Assembly (NCBI GenBank): GCA_937898625.1
Contig: CALEJF010000008.1
Coordinates: forward strand, 1 to 64,000
Reading direction: 5' to 3'
Origin: an uncultured Clostridia bacterium
Lineage (GTDB): Bacteria > Bacillota > Clostridia > Oscillospirales > Acutalibacteraceae
Length of the DNA: 64,000 nt
Made by a program: the position numbers and the translations under genes. This document shows positions 59,452-64,000 of the stretch, in pieces. A model generated the notes under the pieces. That model was not told the origin of the DNA. It saw only the letters and a program-made list of their open reading frames with translations, and did no database searches. Position 1 is the first letter of the stretch. Each line of letters starts with the position of its first letter.

Positions 59452-60423
59452 ATGGGACTTTTTGATAAGAAATTTTGTGACATTTGTGGAGAAAAAATTG
59501 GTCTTTTAGGCAACAGAAAACTTGAAGACGGTAATCTTTGTAAAGATTGTGCAAAGAAGCTTTCACCTTTCTTCGATGAAAGAAGACATTCTACTGTTGA
59601 CCAGATTAAACAGCAACTTGCTTACAGAGAAGAAAATAAAAATGTTCTTGCAGGTTTTAGTGCAACAAGAACTTTTGGTGAAGACAAAAAAATCTATCTT
59701 GACCAGAGAAACGGTACATTTGTTGTATCTCGTTTAACACCAGGTAACTGGAGTGAAGAAAACCCTGACGTTATTCAGCTTTCACAGATTAGTTCTTTGA
59801 GCCTTGATGTTGATGAAGACAAAGATGAAATCTATACAACAGGTAAAGATGGTCAGAGAGTAAGCTATACTCCACCAAGATATAAGTATTACTACAACTT
59901 CGACCTTAAGTTTATCGTAAATCATCCTTATTTTGATGATTTCACAGTAAGACTTAATAACTTCCGTGTTGAAGGTATGGGTACAATGGAATACAACCGT
60001 TTCCAGCAGATGGCAATGGAAATTATCAACACTCTCACACCTGGTCAGGCAATGCCTAACATGGGTATGAATATGGGCATGAACAACGGTATGCCAATGA
60101 ACAACGGCTATGCTCCTGCTAATGGTTTTAACCAGCCAATGAACAATGGCTATGCTCCTGCTAATGGTTTTAATCAGCCAATGAACAACGGATACAACCA
60201 GCCAATGAATCAGGGTTATAATCAGCCAATGAACAACGGCTATGCTCCTGCAAATGGATATAACCAGCCAATGAACAATGGCTACAATCAGCCAATGAAT
60301 CAGGGTTATAATCAGCAGCCTGCATACGGTCAGCAAGCACCGGCACAGGGAATGAATTGCCCATATTGTGGAGCACCTGTAACAGGTGGATTCTGTGGTG
60401 CTTGTGGTGCAAAAATTCAGTAA
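59452..60423 (+). CDS. DUF4428 protein with NQPMNNGY repeats and C-terminal zinc ribbon
   Basis: A 323-residue protein: an N-terminal DUF4428-type zinc domain (KFCDICGEKIGLLGNRKLEDGNLCKDC), a globular region with FSATRTFGEDKKIYLDQ, a proline/asparagine repeat region (about 205-290) and a terminal ribbon (CPYCGAPVTGGFCGACG). The architecture mirrors the SPFH protein before it: globular part, low-complexity linker, zinc ribbon. AAAGGAG lies upstream, 36 bases after the SPFH gene. Likely a partner in the same complex; its activity is unknown. Confidence 0.82.
   Translation: MGLFDKKFCDICGEKIGLLGNRKLEDGNLCKDCAKKLSPFFDERRHSTVDQIKQQLAYREENKNVLAGFSATRTFGEDKKIYLDQRNGTFVVSRLTPGNWSEENPDVIQLSQISSLSLDVDEDKDEIYTTGKDGQRVSYTPPRYKYYYNFDLKFIVNHPYFDDFTVRLNNFRVEGMGTMEYNRFQQMAMEIINTLTPGQAMPNMGMNMGMNNGMPMNNGYAPANGFNQPMNNGYAPANGFNQPMNNGYNQPMNQGYNQPMNNGYAPANGYNQPMNNGYNQPMNQGYNQQPAYGQQAPAQGMNCPYCGAPVTGGFCGACGAKIQ
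60094..60315 (+). repeat. In-frame tandem repeat in the DUF4428 gene
   Basis: Units of 42 and 24 bases in the order 42, 42, 24, 24, 42, 24, 24. They encode PMNNGYAPANGFNQ (14 residues) and PMNNGYNQ or PMNQGYNQ (8 residues). Unit boundaries start at CCAATGAA each time. The block is coding, not a CRISPR array. Confidence 0.9.
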
Positions 60424-60441
60424 TTCTACATAAACAGTAAA

Positions 60442-60948
60442 ATGAAAACAGCAGTTATTGCAATTCTCATAGGAGCAATTTTAATTGCGGGTATTGTTGG
60501 TGTGTGGTATTACAAAACAAAATTTTATGTTCCTGATAAAGATGGTATGGTTCGTGACATGAGCGATACCATCACATCCTGCTCATATTCCACAGGTGGA
60601 GGTATGGAGGGTGGCTCTGAAAGACTTTCCATCAGCATAAATGAAAAGGGTGAAGTGTGGTTCAGTTATTATAACTTGCCCTATAACGGTGCTGAAGAAG
60701 AAAAAATAAGTCACCCGGTACCTCAGGAAGCAATAGAAGAAATTCGCAAACTTTGTAGTGAACGAGGAGTTCTCTCTTGGGGTGAATTACCTTATAGTGA
60801 AATGCAACTACTTGACGCACCTATAACAACAATATCTTTTTCCTATGGAGATTATGAATTCTATTCGGTAAGTTCAGACCGTGATTTACCTAAAAAAGGT
60901 CAAGGTTTTTTTACCGAAATCTATACAATTATGGAGAAATATAAATAA
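60442..60948 (+). CDS. Membrane-anchored protein in the zinc-ribbon cluster
   Basis: A 168-residue protein with one N-terminal helix (about 3-24) and an extracytoplasmic domain (TITSCSYSTGGGMEGGSE, then GEVWFSYYNLPYNG and a helix EAIEEIRKLC). Family not recognised. It begins 19 bases after the DUF4428 gene with no strong SD, and is followed by the TFIIB-type ribbon gene, so it is probably an accessory component of that operon. Confidence 0.65.
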   Translation: MKTAVIAILIGAILIAGIVGVWYYKTKFYVPDKDGMVRDMSDTITSCSYSTGGGMEGGSERLSISINEKGEVWFSYYNLPYNGAEEEKISHPVPQEAIEEIRKLCSERGVLSWGELPYSEMQLLDAPITTISFSYGDYEFYSVSSDRDLPKKGQGFFTEIYTIMEKYK

Positions 60949-60966
60949 ACAAGGAGTTGATTAACC

Positions 60967-62052
60967 TTGTCAACACTTTTAGAACAAAAATGTCCTTGCT
61001 GTGGTGGTGCAGTTGAGTTTGATGTTGGCGTCCAGAAGCTTAAATGTCCTTTCTGCGATACTGAATTCGATATTACTGCTATGCCACAGGAAGAAACAAA
61101 CACAGTTGAGCCAATTAACTGGAATTCACAAGGTACACAATGGGGTGCCGGTGAAACAGACGGTATGAGCGTTTATGCTTGTAAATCTTGTGGTGGTGAA
61201 ATCGTTGCAGATGCAGCAACAGGTGCTACAAGCTGTCCGTATTGTGGTAATCAGGTTGTTATGAAAGGACAGTTTTCAGGTGCATATCGTCCTGATTTGA
61301 TTATTCCTTTCAAACTTGATAAAAAAGCAGCAAAAGAAGCATTCAAAAAGCATCTTTCAGGCAAAAAATTCGTGCCTAAAGGTTTCTTTGATGATAACAA
61401 ACTTGAAGAAATCAAAGGTATTTATGTACCACATTGGCTTTTCTCTTGTGACGCTTATGCACAGATGACCTTCTTAGGTGAAAAGAAAACAACCTGGTCT
61501 GATAGTAATTATCATTACACTAAAACAGATACTTATGACGTTTACAGAGAAGGTAGCGTTTCTTTTGATAATGTTCCTGTTGATGCATCACAGAAAATTG
61601 ATGATAAACTTATGGAATCAATTGAGCCGTTCAATCTTTCTCAGGCAGTAGATTTCAATACAGCATATCTTGCAGGCTATGTTGCAGATAAATTTGATGT
61701 TGATGTCAATGACTGTATGGGCAGAGCAAATCAAAGAATCGGTCAGTCTGTACTTGATTCATTCAAGCATGAAACAGTAAAAGGCTATGATGATGTTGGT
61801 GGCGAAAGGGTAAATGCCCTGAATGTTACAAACGGCTTCTATAAGTATGCTCTTCTTCCTGTATGGCTTGTTAATACAAAATGGAATGGACAGACATATA
61901 CATATGCAATGAACGGTCAGACAGGCAAATTTGTAGGTAATATTCCGACAGATGAAAATAAGGTTAAGAGAATCGGTGGTCTTTGTGGTGCCGGTGCAGG
62001 TCTCTTGCTTTATGGAATTGCTTGGCTTATTGAATTGTTAGGTTGGTTGTAA
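60967..62052 (+). CDS. TFIIB-type zinc-ribbon membrane protein (YdjG-like)
   Basis: A 361-residue protein with two N-terminal zinc ribbons (CPCCGGAVEFDVGVQKLKC-PFC at about 10-30 and CKSCGG...CPYCG at about 77-97), a central domain (FKLDKKAAKEAFKKHLSGKKF) and a hydrophobic C-terminal helix (about 339-361). This layout is that of Bacillus YdjG-type proteins, membrane-stress partners of YdjH and YdjI. The TTG start follows AAGGAG. The ribbons probably mediate protein contacts rather than DNA binding. Confidence 0.83.
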   Translation: MSTLLEQKCPCCGGAVEFDVGVQKLKCPFCDTEFDITAMPQEETNTVEPINWNSQGTQWGAGETDGMSVYACKSCGGEIVADAATGATSCPYCGNQVVMKGQFSGAYRPDLIIPFKLDKKAAKEAFKKHLSGKKFVPKGFFDDNKLEEIKGIYVPHWLFSCDAYAQMTFLGEKKTTWSDSNYHYTKTDTYDVYREGSVSFDNVPVDASQKIDDKLMESIEPFNLSQAVDFNTAYLAGYVADKFDVDVNDCMGRANQRIGQSVLDSFKHETVKGYDDVGGERVNALNVTNGFYKYALLPVWLVNTKWNGQTYTYAMNGQTGKFVGNIPTDENKVKRIGGLCGAGAGLLLYGIAWLIELLGWL

Positions 62053-62066
62053 GGAGGTGCAGAATT

Positions 62067-63332
62067 ATGAAGAAAATAATTGCTATTGTTATTACATTGG
62101 TTCTTTGTCTTTCTTGTGTAGTATCTGCATCAGCGGCAACAAACACTTATGTTCATAATCCTGATGGCATACTTACAAACAGTGAAGCAGATGAACTTTC
62201 AAATTATGCAAGAATGATTGAGCGTACATACGGATACACTTTCATTTTCTGTCTTATTGAAGATGGCAGTGTTACTGATACGACTGAATACAGTGAAGAA
62301 GCTTACTATTCATATACTGACTCAAAGAATTGCTATGTTTTCACACATAATACTGAAACAGGTAAATGCGGTACATTCTCTGTGGGTGCCGGTGAAATCT
62401 TTGATGGTACTTATGGTGATGCTTTGTTTGAGGCATATAACAGTAATGAATCATATTATGGTGGTATTGAAGCATTCTTTGCAGCAGGTGAAATGGTTGC
62501 TGAAGAAAACCCCATATCATCTTATGTTCCACAGAATAAACCAGCAGATGATTCATCAGATAGTGGTGACACAATCGGTGCAAATGAAGAAACAGAGCCT
62601 ACTACTGAATTCCAGAGAGTAGAACGCACTCTTCCACTTCTTGTTGACAATGCAGATTTGATTTCGGCAGATGAAGAATCAACTCTTTTAGCACGACTTG
62701 AAGCATTTACTGAAAAGCACGAAATGGAAATTGCTGTTGTAACCGTTTCTGACCTTGAAGGAAAAACTGTAGAAGAATATGGTGATGATTTCTACGACTA
62801 TAATGGTTATGGATACGGTGAAGATGATGACGGATTACTCCTTCTCATTTATGAACCGGGTGATGGTGGCGAAAGAGAGGCATATATTTCAACTCATGCC
62901 GATGGTGCATATGAGTTCTATGATGCCATCAGAGAAGATATGATGCTTTCAATGAGAGATTCTCTTGTGGCAGGTGACTATGCTGCTGCATTCAACATTT
63001 TTGTTGATAAAGCAGAAGAAACAATGAAACCAAATGTAAGTCCTATTTGGTTGTTTGTGTTTGTGCTCGTTGGTGCTGTAGTCGGCTTGTTAATCACAAC
63101 AGGTATGGCATCAAAGAACTATTCAGTTCATGCTCATGATGATGCAAATCTCTATTCAAGAGCAGGTAGTCTTACACTTATGGACTACTATGATAACTTT
63201 ATGAATACTCATACTCAAAAAGTGCCTAAAGCAAAGGATAATGATTCCGACAGTGGCGGTAGTAGAACACGAAGCTCTACTCACACAAGTTCTTCAGGCA
63301 GAAGTCATGGCGGAACAAGTATGAAATTCTAA
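62067..63332 (+). CDS. TPM-domain membrane protein with two TPM domains (YdjH-like)
   Basis: A 421-residue protein: signal peptide (about 1-25), a first TPM-like domain (VHNPDGILTNSEADELSNYA to about 145), a Thr/Glu linker, a second TPM domain (VDNADLISADEESTLLARLE to about 320), a membrane helix (about 330-350) and a Ser/Gly/Arg-rich cytoplasmic tail. TPM proteins of this type include YdjH of Bacillus and PSB27-like factors. AAGGAGG precedes ATG 62067. Two TPM copies in one chain is notable. It ends the SPFH/ribbon operon. Confidence 0.85.
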   Translation: MKKIIAIVITLVLCLSCVVSASAATNTYVHNPDGILTNSEADELSNYARMIERTYGYTFIFCLIEDGSVTDTTEYSEEAYYSYTDSKNCYVFTHNTETGKCGTFSVGAGEIFDGTYGDALFEAYNSNESYYGGIEAFFAAGEMVAEENPISSYVPQNKPADDSSDSGDTIGANEETEPTTEFQRVERTLPLLVDNADLISADEESTLLARLEAFTEKHEMEIAVVTVSDLEGKTVEEYGDDFYDYNGYGYGEDDDGLLLLIYEPGDGGEREAYISTHADGAYEFYDAIREDMMLSMRDSLVAGDYAAAFNIFVDKAEETMKPNVSPIWLFVFVLVGAVVGLLITTGMASKNYSVHAHDDANLYSRAGSLTLMDYYDNFMNTHTQKVPKAKDNDSDSGGSRTRSSTHTSSSGRSHGGTSMKF

Positions 63333-63342
63333 ATTCAAAACT

Positions 63343-63380
63343 AAACGGTTAATCGACCAAAACGGTTAACCGTTTATATT
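63343..63380 (+). terminator. Terminator of the SPFH/TPM operon
   Basis: AAACGGTTAA (63343-63352) pairs with TTAACCGTTT (63366-63375), followed by ATATTTTG. The loop itself repeats AACGGTTAA (63361-63369), so an alternative palindrome AACGGTTAACCGTT forms within it. Confidence 0.7.
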
Positions 63381-63444
63381 TTGTAGATTTTTTTATTATT
63401 TTATGGTATATTAAATACGAAACTGATGAAAGGAGAATAAAACA

Positions 63445-64000
63445 ATGCTGGTATCACAAAAGAAAAGCTATCTTTATATTGCAATCTCGTTATTTTTAAT
63501 ATCAGTTGGTTTTATTCTCCACCAGAGTTTTAATGGTGCTGATGATTTATATCCGAAACAGATTTCAAGTATGGTATTTCAGATTGTCAGTGTTGATATT
63601 CTTATTGCATGGTGCGTTTCCATAAGAAACAGAATTTTGAATAAACAAATTCGCAGGTATCTGATATTAGTTGGAATTTTAATGATTTTCTGGCTTACTG
63701 TCCGTATCGCTAAATGGCGTTTTTTAGCAGTAACAGACCCGTTGGGCAGATATTTTTGGTATGCCTATTATATTCCAATGATACTTATTCCACTTTTTGG
63801 AGTATTTATTGTACAGTATGTGGGAAAACCTGAAGATTATATTATTCCAAATAAATTCAAATTACTATTTGTTCCATCAATTATTCTTTTAGTATTTGTT
63901 TTTACTAACGATATTCACAGATGTGTGTTTGACTTTCCTGAGGGAATAATAAATTACAATGATATTTATACTCACGAATGGGGATTTATCCCTGTTTGTA
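63445..64000 (+). CDS. Multi-pass membrane sensor-like protein, 3' end cut by window
   Basis: The frame is open from ATG 63445 (AAAGGAG at 63429-63435) to the window end, 185 codons. It shows about six alternating hydrophobic helices and short charged loops, with TNDIHRCVFDFPEGIINYND near residue 150. The pattern matches the N-terminal 7TM module seen before histidine kinase or HTH output domains in Clostridia, but the output domain is beyond the window, so the class is provisional. Confidence 0.6.
   Translation, partial: MLVSQKKSYLYIAISLFLISVGFILHQSFNGADDLYPKQISSMVFQIVSVDILIAWCVSIRNRILNKQIRRYLILVGILMIFWLTVRIAKWRFLAVTDPLGRYFWYAYYIPMILIPLFGVFIVQYVGKPEDYIIPNKFKLLFVPSIILLVFVFTNDIHRCVFDFPEGIINYNDIYTHEWGFIPVC

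Noticed and set aside
60094..60315. CRISPR-like repeat array
   Set aside because: The units are contiguous, lie in frame inside a gene, and encode a Pro/Asn/Gly repeat. There are no unique spacers and no cas genes.
59782..60336. 184-codon minus-strand open frame opposite the DUF4428 gene
   Set aside because: It is an antisense shadow of the tandem repeat (low-complexity His/Trp/Ile repeats), without SD or family similarity.
1..64000. tRNA, rRNA, insertion sequence, prophage or integrative element
   Set aside because: I looked for CCA-ended cloverleaf patterns, rRNA blocks, transposase or integrase motifs and terminal repeats and found none. The gene content is chromosomal and syntenic throughout.

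Overview
The window is about 64 kb of dense, low-GC chromosomal DNA from a Gram-positive member of the Clostridia. The most likely home is a gut Ruminococcaceae/Oscillospiraceae-type lineage. Four things point there: strong AGGAGG-type ribosome binding sites with frequent TTG/GTG starts, sporulation genes (ylbJ, yqfC, yqfD, a SpoVD-like PBP), Firmicutes-only synteny (yqfC-yqfD-phoH-ybeY-dgkA-era-yqzL-recO and ylxM-ffh-rpsP-khpA-rimM-trmD), and exported proteins with Thr/Glu/Pro-rich linkers. MurE carries the DNPR motif, which implies meso-diaminopimelate peptidoglycan. I saw no rRNA, tRNA, insertion sequence, prophage or CRISPR array, and no gene-free stretch longer than about 300 bases.

Layout. 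0-7 kb: a HAD-IIA phosphatase, hisH-hisF, small membrane proteins, a PstS-like binding protein, a nitroreductase, and pncB-ppa. 7-21 kb: the division and cell-wall (dcw) cluster mraZ-rsmH-ftsL-spoVD-murE-murF-mraY-ftsW-murG-murA-ftsQ-ftsZ, without murB, murC, murD, ddl or ftsA. 21-30 kb: ylbJ (minus strand), then the sporulation and RNA/DNA maintenance run from yqfC to mutS2. 30-41 kb: the signal recognition particle and ribosome-maturation operon, a polysaccharide deacetylase, HPr, uvrC, and rsmD-coaD-rsuA. 41-50 kb: a PucR-type regulator, ftsE-ftsX with an M23-type and an S41-type protein, then greA-lysS. 50-63 kb: an accessory region with a DUF5067 lipoprotein, a PHP phosphoesterase, two paralogous cytosolic 5'-nucleotidases flanking pncC, another lipoprotein, and a cluster of SPFH, zinc-ribbon and TPM-domain proteins resembling Bacillus YdjGHI. 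The last gene, a multi-pass membrane sensor-like protein, is cut by the window end.

The most unusual signal is regulatory. Four promoters between 50.3 and 55.1 kb share a 16-bp near-palindrome (consensus TTGCACTAAAGTACAA). In every case it ends exactly 22 bases before a TATAAT/TATGAT -10 box, and none of the four has a recognisable -35. This is the geometry of an activator site centred near -42, and it defines a small candidate regulon: the DUF5067 lipoprotein, the PHP phosphoesterase, and both 5'-nucleotidases with their downstream genes.

A second cluster of oddities lies in the ftsEX operon. FtsE has a roughly 100-residue acidic tail. The M23-type partner lacks the first zinc-ligand histidine. 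The S41 protease homologue has lost both its catalytic serine and lysine. Two intergenic hairpins place the next gene's Shine-Dalgarno sequence inside a terminator-like stem. Several hairpin-based intergenic repeats are also present.
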